The position numbers were made by a program, and so were the translations under genes. A DNA stretch of 64,000 nt from an uncultured bacterium (lineage in GTDB: Bacteria > Planctomycetota > GCA-002687715), in NCBI GenBank assembly GCA_902826835.1, contig CADEGH010000015.1, positions 46,075 through 110,074 of the forward strand, read 5' to 3'. Of the stretch, positions 33,638 to 42,139 are shown piece after piece; within the stretch, counting starts at the first letter, position 1; every line of letters starts with the position of its first letter. The notes under the pieces were generated by a model that worked only from the letters and a program-made list of their open reading frames with translations, was not told the origin of the DNA and did no database searches.

Positions 33638-35659
33638 CTACTGCCTGGAGTGCAGCAGCCGCAGTTCGAGATCACGGACCATCTCGGGGTGGCGGTGGGC
33701 GATGTCGTCGAGTTCGGAGGGATCGAGGCTCAAGTCGAAGAGAATCGAACGACCCGAAGGGACATCGCGGATCAACTTCCAACGTCCGTCGGTGATCGCG
33801 AATTGGCGGGCCGGCACGACGCGCAATGGGTCCGCGAGTTCGGCGACGGCTACCGGCGGTGACGGGGGCGGGGCGCCGAGAATCCGCGGCACGAGCGACG
33901 GGGTGCGTAAGTGTGGTGGATAGGGAATCCCCACCACGTCGAGTACGGTCGCGTAGAGGGCGGTGAAGTCGACGGGATCCTCCACGACTCGACCGGCGAT
34001 GCCCGGCAGGCGGAGGATCAACGGGACATTCAACTGCGTCTCGTAGAGCGACCCGCCGTGAAAAAACTCGCCGTGCTCCCCGAACGACTCGCCGTGATCG
34101 GAGAGCACGACAATCGCTAATCGATCAAGCAGACCGCGTGCCCGCAACGCCGCGAGGAGACGACCCACTTCGGCATCGGTCTCGCGGACCTCGGCCAGGT
34201 AGCGCTCCTTGGCACTGCCTCTTAGTGCCGAAGCGGACTTGGGCTCGTAGGGCGCGTGGGGATCGAAGTAGTGCGCCCACACCAACGCCGACTTGGAACC
34301 TGCGGCCTCGAAGATCCGCAGCAACTCCCGCGTCACTCCCGGGGCATCCAAATGCCCACGGTTCGCTCCCCGCTCCGATTCGTCCGGATTCACCGTCTCG
34401 AATCCCCGGATGCTGTGGCGGTAATGAAGGGTGAGGCGAGCCGTGGGTAAACCCGTGACGACCCCGGTGGCAAACCCTCGTTCATCCAGGAGCGAGGTGA
34501 ATGTGGGCCCCTCGGCAACCGAATCAGACTCGCTGCGGTAACTCGGGAGGAGTCGTTCAACGGGCAGCCCCATGAATAAGGACGCAAACGCCCGATCGGT
34601 GCTGGGGTAGGTCGTCCACGCATTCCGAAAGTGCGCGGCTTCCCTGGCCAGCGCACTGAGATTGGGAGTCAGAGATTCGTCCCCGATCAGGCGATCCGGA
34701 ATGGCGTCGATCCCGAGAAAGAGCCACGACCACTCCGACCGCTTCGGGGCGATGAGGTCGAGCTTGGCGCGCAATTCCCCCGATAGCGGTGGAAGAGGAA
34801 TTGGAGCAACCGCCGACCTTGGTGGCAATTCTCGTTCAAAGAGCTGGAGCTTGGCGAGCGGGAGTCTCGACCACTGACTCTCATGCAAGAGGTCGTAGCG
34901 CGTGCGGGGGGAAGCAACCATCCATGCCGCGCCCGCAATCCCGACCAGGCCTGCCCCCACGAGACCGATGCCGACCAGCCGAGGCCGCCACCTTGGTTTC
35001 GCCAGGGAAGTCAGACGCAGGAAGAAGATGCAACCGAACGCGGCCGCCCACAGTAAGAGGTGTGCATTGGCCTGCCGATGTCTCTCCACCCAGCGATCGG
35101 CGATCACGATGGCGAGGATCGCGACTACCGCGCCGAATCGCAAGATTGGCCGCCACCTCCGCCCGAGTCGACGATTCGCCGCCGCCGCGAGAACCGACAT
35201 CGCTCCCATACCGACCAGCGCCGCCAGTGCCCAAAGGCCCACCCGGAGCGGGACGGAGTCGAAGCGAACGAGCGTGGTGCGAGTCAACACTCGCGTCGCG
35301 CCGATCCCGAGTCCCATGGTGACGAGAGCCCCGAGGAAGACCGGGCTTGCGCGTCGGGGTCCCTCGCCGGTGCGCTGACGGGAGCCAAGGTGCATCCCGG
35401 CAAGCATCGCGATCGCGAGGACCAGCGCGACCGTCCCACCCGAACCCGCCGCGAAGGCCGCCAAAGGCAGCAAACCGGAGAGATTTGGCGCCTCCGGAGA
35501 AAGGAGGGCTGCGGCAAGGCAGTCCACTACCGCGGTCAGTGCTGCCCCGAAAACAGCGGTCGCAAGGACGGCGCTCCGCCAGGCGATCGCTGTGGAGTCA
35601 GGGCTCGCACGGGATGAAGTCACGACGTCGGCAGGGGTCACGGTTGTCCTTCTCGACAC
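33638..35659 (-). CDS. Membrane-anchored sulfatase-like (alkaline phosphatase superfamily) protein
   Basis: 673 residues. The first 260 or so hold about six hydrophobic segments; the rest is a periplasmic sulfatase-fold domain: FLGIDAIPDRLIGDESLTPN, TYPSTDRAFASLFMG, WAHYFDPHAPYEP, and VVLSDHGESFGEHGEFFHGG followed by ETQLNVPLILR. The sulfatase C-x-P-S-R motif, whose Cys becomes formylglycine, is replaced by T-Y-P-S with Thr350 at the Cys position. The metal site also has one Asp fewer (IDAIPD). It is therefore more likely a phosphoester or lipid-headgroup transferase or hydrolase of the LtaS/EptA style than a true sulfatase. GTG start. Divergent from a SulP transporter 62 bp away. Confidence 0.8.
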   Translation of the reverse strand: MSRRTTVTPADVVTSSRASPDSTAIAWRSAVLATAVFGAALTAVVDCLAAALLSPEAPNLSGLLPLAAFAAGSGGTVALVLAIAMLAGMHLGSRQRTGEGPRRASPVFLGALVTMGLGIGATRVLTRTTLVRFDSVPLRVGLWALAALVGMGAMSVLAAAANRRLGRRWRPILRFGAVVAILAIVIADRWVERHRQANAHLLLWAAAFGCIFFLRLTSLAKPRWRPRLVGIGLVGAGLVGIAGAAWMVASPRTRYDLLHESQWSRLPLAKLQLFERELPPRSAVAPIPLPPLSGELRAKLDLIAPKRSEWSWLFLGIDAIPDRLIGDESLTPNLSALAREAAHFRNAWTTYPSTDRAFASLFMGLPVERLLPSYRSESDSVAEGPTFTSLLDERGFATGVVTGLPTARLTLHYRHSIRGFETVNPDESERGANRGHLDAPGVTRELLRIFEAAGSKSALVWAHYFDPHAPYEPKSASALRGSAKERYLAEVRETDAEVGRLLAALRARGLLDRLAIVVLSDHGESFGEHGEFFHGGSLYETQLNVPLILRLPGIAGRVVEDPVDFTALYATVLDVVGIPYPPHLRTPSLVPRILGAPPPSPPVAVAELADPLRVVPARQFAITDGRWKLIRDVPSGRSILFDLSLDPSELDDIAHRHPEMVRDLELRLLHSRQ

Positions 35660-35721
35660 GCTGGAAGAGAAAACTCACGGGCGAAGATTACGGGCCTCGC
35701 GTGGTAGCGTCTGCCCCGCCC

Positions 35722-37485
35722 ATGGCCCCGGAACGCACTGGTCGCTACCAACAGATTGATGTCGGCGAGCCGTCGCCCAAGTTCCTGCTCGGTACCGCGG
35801 TGCGCGCCACCCTGGCTCAGGGCTACGGATTCCCGGATCTTCGGGCTGACCTGGTCGCCGGCCTGATCGTCGGCATCGTCTCGATCCCACTCTCGATGGC
35901 ACTGGCCATCGCCGCCGGAGTGCCTCCCCAGTTCGGCCTGTACACCGCGGCGGTGGGCGGAGTCGTCGCGGCCCTCCTCGGCGGATCCCGCCTGAACATC
36001 AGCGGAATGTCCGCGTCCTTCGTGGTGATCCTCGCGCCCATCGCCCAGGAGTTCGGACTAGCGGGCCTGACCCTCGCGAGCCTGATGGCGGGCGTGATCC
36101 TCATCGCCATGGGGATCAGCGGCTTTGGCCAGTGGATTCAGTTCATCCCCTATCCGGTGACGGCGGGATTCACCGCGGGTGTCGGAGTCGTGATCGCGGT
36201 CTACCAACTCAATGAACTTCTGGGCATCCCCGCCGAGGGCGGCGCGTCCGGCTTTCTGAGCCGCGCCGGGCATCTGATCCAAGACCTGCCCAAGACTTCC
36301 GTGGCCGACCTGAGTGTCGGGTTGATCACCCTCGCGGCGCTGCTGGTTTGGCCCCATCTGACCCGGCGCGTTCCCGCCCCCTTGATAGGGGTGATCGTGG
36401 GCACGGCGGCCGGGTTTTTCTTGCCCATGCTCTGGCCGGCTCTGCAGCCCGACACGATCGGCACGCGTTTTACCTTCACCCAGCCGGACGGCACTCTCGG
36501 AGCCGGGCTACCGGCGACCTCGCCGCGCTTCCTTTGGCCGTGGAACGAACCCGGCCCGGCCGGAGTTCCGCTGGCCCTCACCTGGGATCTTTGGCGAGCC
36601 CTCATCCCCAAGGCGTTTGCGATCGCCATGCTCGGCGCGATCGAGTCCCTGCTCTCCGCAGTGGTCGCGGATGGGCTGACCGGGCACAAGCACCACTCCG
36701 ACGCCGAACTGGTCGGCCAAGGCGCGGCCAACCTCATCGCTCCCCTGTTCGGCGGCTTCGCGGTCACCGGGGCGATCGCGCGTACCGCCACCAACGTGCG
36801 GGCCGGGGGGCGGTCTCCTTTGGCCGGGATCACTCACGGAGTTTTCATCGTGGCAGCGATGGGACTCGGCGCCTCGCTTTTGTCCCACTTGCCGATGGCG
36901 ACGATGGCCGCGCTCCTCTTGGTCGTCGCCTGGAATATGTGCGACGTGAAACACCTCTGGCACGTTTTGCGGATGGCCCCCCGCAGTGATGTGCTCGTGC
37001 TCGTGACCTGCTTCGGACTCACGGTGGTGTTCGACATGGTGATCGCGGTGAGCGTGGGCGTCGTCCTCGCCGCGCTGGGCTTCATGAAGCGCATGGCAAG
37101 CCTGAGCAATACTCGCCTCTTCAAACCGGGGCGCCATCCCCACATTGCGAATTTGCCGGCCGACGTGCTCTACTTCGAGATCGCTGGACCACTCTTTTTT
37201 GGCGCCGCGAACAAGGCGGCCAATACCCTCGGTCGCGTGCCCATGAAGCCGCGTCTCGCCATTCTCGACATGTCGGCGGTGCCCGCCATGGATGTCACGG
37301 GCCTCGTCGCACTGGAGACCGCGGTGCAGCGCCTCCTCAAGAATGCCAGGATGGTGGTCATCGCCGGAGTGCAAGCCGAGCCGCTCGAACTCCTCCGCCG
37401 CAGCTCGCTCCCGTTCGAGGCCGGCCGCCTACAAATCTGCGAAACCATCTCCGAAGTCGTGCCACTGATCACGCCGTCGATTTGA
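35722..37485 (+). CDS. SulP-family anion transporter with STAS domain
   Basis: 587 residues. The N-terminus DLRADLVAGLIVGIVSIPLS then MALAIAAGVPPQFGLYTAAV is the SulP signature. About 12 membrane segments follow, with FGGFAVTGAIARTATNVRAG, and a C-terminal STAS domain (about residues 475-580; VLYFEIAGPLFFGAANKAAN, LDMSAVPAMDVTGLVALE). SulP proteins move sulfate, bicarbonate or dicarboxylates across the inner membrane, often with Na or H; the anion cannot be fixed from sequence. ATG 35722 is used because the frame upstream runs through the divergent gene. The nearby sulfatase-like gene makes sulfate possible, but its altered active site weakens that link. Confidence 0.93.
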   Translation: MAPERTGRYQQIDVGEPSPKFLLGTAVRATLAQGYGFPDLRADLVAGLIVGIVSIPLSMALAIAAGVPPQFGLYTAAVGGVVAALLGGSRLNISGMSASFVVILAPIAQEFGLAGLTLASLMAGVILIAMGISGFGQWIQFIPYPVTAGFTAGVGVVIAVYQLNELLGIPAEGGASGFLSRAGHLIQDLPKTSVADLSVGLITLAALLVWPHLTRRVPAPLIGVIVGTAAGFFLPMLWPALQPDTIGTRFTFTQPDGTLGAGLPATSPRFLWPWNEPGPAGVPLALTWDLWRALIPKAFAIAMLGAIESLLSAVVADGLTGHKHHSDAELVGQGAANLIAPLFGGFAVTGAIARTATNVRAGGRSPLAGITHGVFIVAAMGLGASLLSHLPMATMAALLLVVAWNMCDVKHLWHVLRMAPRSDVLVLVTCFGLTVVFDMVIAVSVGVVLAALGFMKRMASLSNTRLFKPGRHPHIANLPADVLYFEIAGPLFFGAANKAANTLGRVPMKPRLAILDMSAVPAMDVTGLVALETAVQRLLKNARMVVIAGVQAEPLELLRRSSLPFEAGRLQICETISEVVPLITPSI

Positions 37486-37507
37486 CGGCGCAAACCAGCG
37501 CGCGACC

Positions 37508-39931
37508 TCACTGCCCCTTGTCGAGGTCGGCGAGGAGTTCGCGGGCGTACGCGAGTTTTTCATCGAGTTCGATGGCTTTGCGCAGGGACTCACGCGCTCG
37601 GTCCTTCGCCCAGGGCATAGGCGCGTACTTGTAGAACATGCCGCGGATGAGCCAGGCCAGGCTCATTTCCGGAGCCATGACCACCATTTTTTCGACGAAT
37701 TGCATGCCACGTCGTCCGTCGCCGAGCCGCGCGATGTTGTGACCGAGGAGTCCGTAGAGCAGAGGCGAGTCGGGGCGCAGCGCAATCGCGATCGAGAGAT
37801 GAAGCTGGACCGCTTGCAGGTGCTCCGCGAGTTCCTTTTGGTCCTCCGGAGTTTTGGGATTGCCGAACCTGGGCTGCTGGAGATGCATCAGCGACAAGCC
37901 GGCCCGCAGGAAGTGGAGACCGAAACTCGCCGGCGCCAAGTCGAGCGCGCGATTCGTGATGTCCATCGACTCCGGCCGATCGAGCTTGGGCGCCGTGATC
38001 ATGCCCGCAATCCAGGAGAGTTCCTCGGGGTTCTTCTTGGCGAGGAATTCCTCCGTCACATAGTTCGCAAAACGATCCTCCCGCAGTGCCCAAAAGGCCC
38101 GGGTCGCGCCCCATACATCGAGACGCCAGGCATCCGGTTCGGCAGCCGCGATGATCTCCACCAGACGATGCCAAAAGGGAGTGAGGATCGGCTCGGCCGC
38201 GGCTTCTTCGCGCCACTCCTGGACCTGCTGATCGTCCGCCCAACTCGGCCGGGTGCCTCGGATCAGCTCCGCCGCCCGTGACACCTCGGACACTTCGAGC
38301 AGTCCGCAGAGATCGTAGAGCCCACTCATGATCAAGCGGCCTTCGGCCTGCCCTCGTTCGAACACCTGGCGGATCCGCGCCGCGACTTGGGGGGGCGGCT
38401 CCTCCCCATCCAAGGTCACGCCGTAGTCCCGATACAGAATGAGAAAATCGCGAGCGATCGGACAGACGTCCAACTGACCCTGCGTGGGCCCGAGCGCAAA
38501 TCCGAGGGTCTGCGAGAGATTGTCGAGGCGCTCGCTGAATTCACGATCGCGCTCTTTCTGTTCGAGGACTCCCTTTTCCGCGGAGACTCGATCGGCCTCA
38601 GCCATCTCCAGCTTGCGGGCCTTGGTCTCGGCGGCGGCGCGCTCTTTCTCGCCGAGGCCGTAAGAGAGCAGGGCCGACGCCACCAAGGCGAGGACGATCA
38701 AACTGGCTACCGTGGTCGCGAGCGCTGGCTGACGCTGGGTCCAACGCACCAAGCGCAGGAACGGACCCGCCGGGCGGGCACGGATCGGCTCGTAGAGACG
38801 CACGCGCCGCAAGTCTTCGGCGAATTCGAGCGCTGTCGAATAGCGGCGCTCGCGATTCTTGTCGAGCGCGGTGTCGATCACGACGCGCAGGTCGTTCGAG
38901 ACCGCCGGATTGGCGCGCCTCGGATCGACGGGCGGCTCGGTGAGGATCGCCTGGTAGAGCTGCTCCCGAGTGGCCGCTTCAAACGGGCGCTTGAGGGTGA
39001 GGCACTCGAAGAGGGTAACTCCGAGCGAGTAGATGTCGGTGCGGCGGTCGAGCGCAATGCGCCCCGTGACTTGTTCGGGCGACATGTAAGCGGGAGTGCC
39101 GAAGAGATCCCCGCTCTGGGTGAGACTCACTTGGTCGTCTTCGAGATCGCGAGCCAGGCCAAAATCGAGGATGATCGGCTCGCTCTGGGCAGTCAGCATG
39201 ATGTTCTGCGGCTTGATGTCGCGGTGGATGACCCCGACCTCGTGCGCAGCGTGGAGCGCCCGCGCCGCCTTTTCGATGAGCGCGACGATTTCGACGACCT
39301 CGCGCCGGTCGGTTGTGGCGGCCTGGGCATCGGAAGCAGTCGGGCTGTTGTCGTCGTTTTCGAGATCAATGACGATCGAGTCGGTCTTTTCGTTGATCGC
39401 GGTGCCGATCATGTCCTTCAGGCTTTTCCCCTCGATGTAGCGCATCGCGATGTAGGGAACCGAGCCGTAGGTGCCGGTCTCGAAAACTCCGCAGATTCCG
39501 GGGTGGTCCAGCTTCGAAGCCACCTCGGCCTCGCGACGGAAACGGGTCAGCACGCTCTCAGGAACCATCCCGAGGTTGGTGAGCACTTTGAGCGCTACCT
39601 TGCGCGAGAGCCGGGCGTCCTCCGCCAGAAAGACCACGCCCTGCCCGCCTCGGCCGAGTTCCTTGATGATCCGGTAGGGCCCGATCGAGGAGCCGGGTTC
39701 CGCCCGCCCGCCGGTGTCGGAACTACCGTAGCCGGATGGTGTTGAGGACGGGGAGCACGGCGGCACCACCGATCCACCGTGGTGGGCCGCCAGATACTCC
39801 GCGGCAATCTGCGCTTCGTCCCCGGGGATGGCGGCGAGGTACTCGGATAGAGAGCGCTGTCTCCCATCTCTGCGGTCGCGCTGGAACATGTCCAGGAAAA
39901 CCTGACGCGGCACTAAGGTTTCATCGGACAT
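37508..39931 (-). CDS. PknB-type Ser/Thr protein kinase with transmembrane helix and C-terminal helical repeats
   Basis: 807 residues. Kinase domain about 85-385: glycine loop KELGRGGQGVVFLAE, VALK lysine, catalytic loop VIHRDIKPQNIML (Asp about 238), DFGLARD, and GTPAYMSPEQVTGR. An acidic insertion of about 40 residues (EKTDSIVIDLENDDNSPTAS onwards) sits between strand 5 and the next helix, unusual for the family. A transmembrane segment (ATTVASLIVLALVASALLSY) follows, then a coiled coil rich in Lys, Glu and Arg, and a C-terminal TPR-like region with LDLAPASFGLHFLRAGLSL. Such kinases are abundant in planctomycetes and probably sense an outside or protein signal; no dedicated target gene is adjacent. 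Confidence 0.95.
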   Translation of the reverse strand: MSDETLVPRQVFLDMFQRDRRDGRQRSLSEYLAAIPGDEAQIAAEYLAAHHGGSVVPPCSPSSTPSGYGSSDTGGRAEPGSSIGPYRIIKELGRGGQGVVFLAEDARLSRKVALKVLTNLGMVPESVLTRFRREAEVASKLDHPGICGVFETGTYGSVPYIAMRYIEGKSLKDMIGTAINEKTDSIVIDLENDDNSPTASDAQAATTDRREVVEIVALIEKAARALHAAHEVGVIHRDIKPQNIMLTAQSEPIILDFGLARDLEDDQVSLTQSGDLFGTPAYMSPEQVTGRIALDRRTDIYSLGVTLFECLTLKRPFEAATREQLYQAILTEPPVDPRRANPAVSNDLRVVIDTALDKNRERRYSTALEFAEDLRRVRLYEPIRARPAGPFLRLVRWTQRQPALATTVASLIVLALVASALLSYGLGEKERAAAETKARKLEMAEADRVSAEKGVLEQKERDREFSERLDNLSQTLGFALGPTQGQLDVCPIARDFLILYRDYGVTLDGEEPPPQVAARIRQVFERGQAEGRLIMSGLYDLCGLLEVSEVSRAAELIRGTRPSWADDQQVQEWREEAAAEPILTPFWHRLVEIIAAAEPDAWRLDVWGATRAFWALREDRFANYVTEEFLAKKNPEELSWIAGMITAPKLDRPESMDITNRALDLAPASFGLHFLRAGLSLMHLQQPRFGNPKTPEDQKELAEHLQAVQLHLSIAIALRPDSPLLYGLLGHNIARLGDGRRGMQFVEKMVVMAPEMSLAWLIRGMFYKYAPMPWAKDRARESLRKAIELDEKLAYARELLADLDKGQ

Positions 39932-40042
39932 GGGCGGGCAATCCTCGGGGGGAAGTGATCTTACCGAGTCGCGGATTCGGTTGACCCGATCCCCCGGCGT
40001 GGCCTATTCTCCACCAGCCACTTTTCCCTGATCGGAGATGCC

Positions 40043-41170
40043 ATGATCCGCACGGTCGTTTCAGTTTGTGCGCTCGGATTTTTGTTGAGCTCGGTCCCCC
40101 TCTTGGGCCAAGGCTGCCAAACCCCTACCGACACTTTCTGGCGGCGAGACGCCCTACCGGTGGTCCCGGCTGGCTTGACCGCCGTCAGTCTCATGCGCGG
40201 GATCTGTGAAAACGAGTCGGCCGGAGTGGTGTTCACCCTGCCTCCAGGGATGCCGATCCAGCAGGTCACCCAGGTGGTCGCCCCCTGGGGCGCCGCCGGG
40301 GGGGTGAACGGCCAGACCGCGCTGCTCGACGTCGAGATCTACGACGGAGTCAGCTTCACGCCCGGGAACCCGATCCCGAACATGGGCACACTCGTGTTCC
40401 GACTCTCGAACGCCGGCGCCAACATGTCGGTCTCGAGCCACGCGCTGAACACCCTCGACGTGAGTGCCTTCAACATCATCGTCGGACAACAGCCGCCCAA
40501 CGGCGTTCCGCTTGCGCGTCGCTACGCCGTGTGTTTCACGGTTTTGATGAACAACTACACCGGCGTCAACAACACCTGCGCCTCCGGATACGACGCCAAC
40601 TTCTTCACCGACAACGCCGCCTTCAGCTTCAGTTGCAACGGCATCACCACCCCCCAGCAGACGAGCCTCATCGAGATCACCGGCCAAGGCTGGCGCGACG
40701 CCGCGTTGGCCATGGTGAGTGGAGTCAATCTCTGCCCGTTCTTCTACTCGGGAGTGTTCTGCATCCGGGCGTGCACGCGCAACGCGGCTCCACCCAACCC
40801 TTTCCAGGTGAATCCGTTGAGCCCCCTGCCGGCCAATGCCCCGAGCACGATCATTCTCCAACTCGTGGCCCCGGGCCTCGTGGGATATCCGTACATCATG
40901 GGAGCCGCCCTCGCCACGAGCCCCGGCATCCCCACGCCCTTCGGCACCATTCCCCTCGCCAACGACGCACTCTTGGCAGTGAGTCTGGATCCGGCGTTTT
41001 CGTCGATCTTCTTGAACTTCCAGGGCACGATCGGATCCGGAGGGACGGGCACTGCCCTCATCAATCTGCCAGCCGGCCTCGGACCTCTCACCTTCTACGT
41101 CGCCTGGGTGGCGGTGCCGCCGAGCGGGCCGCTCGCGATTTCGGATCCGCTGATGATTCCCGTCCTTTGA
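40043..41170 (+). CDS. Exported protein of unknown function with C-terminal beta module
   Basis: 375 residues. Signal peptide MIRTVVSVCALGFLLSSVPL ends near LGQ. The mature part is beta-rich with six or more cysteines (CQTPTDTFW, GICENESAGVVF, VCFTVLMNN). Its last 120 residues (from PFQVNPLSPLPANAPSTIIL to ISDPLMIPVL) form the same style of beta module that ends several other exported proteins in the window. GGAG lies upstream of the ATG. It is divergent from the kinase gene, which begins about 110 bp away. No catalytic motif is seen. Confidence 0.75.
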   Translation: MIRTVVSVCALGFLLSSVPLLGQGCQTPTDTFWRRDALPVVPAGLTAVSLMRGICENESAGVVFTLPPGMPIQQVTQVVAPWGAAGGVNGQTALLDVEIYDGVSFTPGNPIPNMGTLVFRLSNAGANMSVSSHALNTLDVSAFNIIVGQQPPNGVPLARRYAVCFTVLMNNYTGVNNTCASGYDANFFTDNAAFSFSCNGITTPQQTSLIEITGQGWRDAALAMVSGVNLCPFFYSGVFCIRACTRNAAPPNPFQVNPLSPLPANAPSTIILQLVAPGLVGYPYIMGAALATSPGIPTPFGTIPLANDALLAVSLDPAFSSIFLNFQGTIGSGGTGTALINLPAGLGPLTFYVAWVAVPPSGPLAISDPLMIPVL

Positions 41171-41224
41171 TCTCGACGCTAGGCGGCGCTACGGTGCCCC
41201 AACGCATCACTCGTTGGAGGCCCT

Positions 41225-41914
41225 ATGACTCAAGAAGCCCATTGGGATCGACGTCAAATCATCGCCGCCGGATTGGGAGCTAGCCTCGTGAGCCCCACCC
41301 GGATTTCCCTGCGAGAGACCCGCCCCGGTCCTCCCTCCGAGTACGCCGCCCGCGACTTCTCGGGACTCATCGGCATGGAGGGTTTCAGCGACGCGGCCCT
41401 GAAAGACCACTTCGCCCTCTACCAGGGCTACGTCAAGAACACGAACACCTGCCTGCAGTTGCTCGCGGAGGCCGGCAAGACCAACCAACTCGCCGCACCT
41501 GGCACCGCCGAGGTTCGTCGGCGTTTCGGCTGGGAGTGGAACGGCATGCGCCTCCACGAGCTCTACTTTGAGAACCTAGGCGGCAAGGACCCGCTCGATC
41601 CGAAGTCCGACTTGGCCACCGCCCTCAAAGAGTCCTTCGGCTCGCTCGAGGCCTGGACGGCCGACTTCAAGGGCACCGGAAAACAGCGCGGAATCGGGTG
41701 GGCGGCCCTGGTGTACGACCACTGGTCGAAGCGCCTGATGAACACCTGGATCTCCGAGCACGACGGAGGGCACCTCGGGGCCTGCCCGATTCTCCTCATC
41801 ATGGACGTGTTTGAACACGCGTTCATCCGCGACTACGGCCTCGCCCGCGCCGACTACATCGAAGCGTTTTTCAAGAACATCCAGTGGGATGTCGTCGAAA
41901 AGCGCCTCGGATAA
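41225..41914 (+). CDS. Tat-exported Fe/Mn-type superoxide dismutase
   Basis: 229 residues. An N-terminal twin-arginine signal (DRRQIIAAGLGASLVSP, Arg9-Arg10) indicates export of the folded, metal-loaded enzyme. The dismutase fold follows: metal ligands in ALKDHFALYQGYV (His), RLHELYFENLGG (His) and the C-terminal LLIMDVFEHAFIRDYG (Asp and His), with GWAALVYDHWSKRLMN before. It converts superoxide to oxygen and peroxide, here in the periplasm. Iron or manganese use cannot be decided. TTGGAGG sits before the ATG. Typical cytosolic enzymes are about 200 residues; the extra length is the signal peptide. Confidence 0.92.
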   Translation: MTQEAHWDRRQIIAAGLGASLVSPTRISLRETRPGPPSEYAARDFSGLIGMEGFSDAALKDHFALYQGYVKNTNTCLQLLAEAGKTNQLAAPGTAEVRRRFGWEWNGMRLHELYFENLGGKDPLDPKSDLATALKESFGSLEAWTADFKGTGKQRGIGWAALVYDHWSKRLMNTWISEHDGGHLGACPILLIMDVFEHAFIRDYGLARADYIEAFFKNIQWDVVEKRLG

Positions 41915-42139
41915 GCCCACTTCGCCCCAAAATCCGCGTCGCCTGGTTGTTTTCTAGACGCTCGACAGTTGCGGTCCGCCTCGGAAAAATCTACGATCCC
42001 GCCGTGAATCGGGGGCGGTGCCTCCGGGTCGGCTTGGCTGGCATGGCGCCAGCTAAACCTGGGCGGTGCGAGCCGTCGCGTCGCCTCATGATCGAGGATC
42101 GGCCACTTGCGGGGTGGCGCAGCCAGAAGGGTGATCTCC

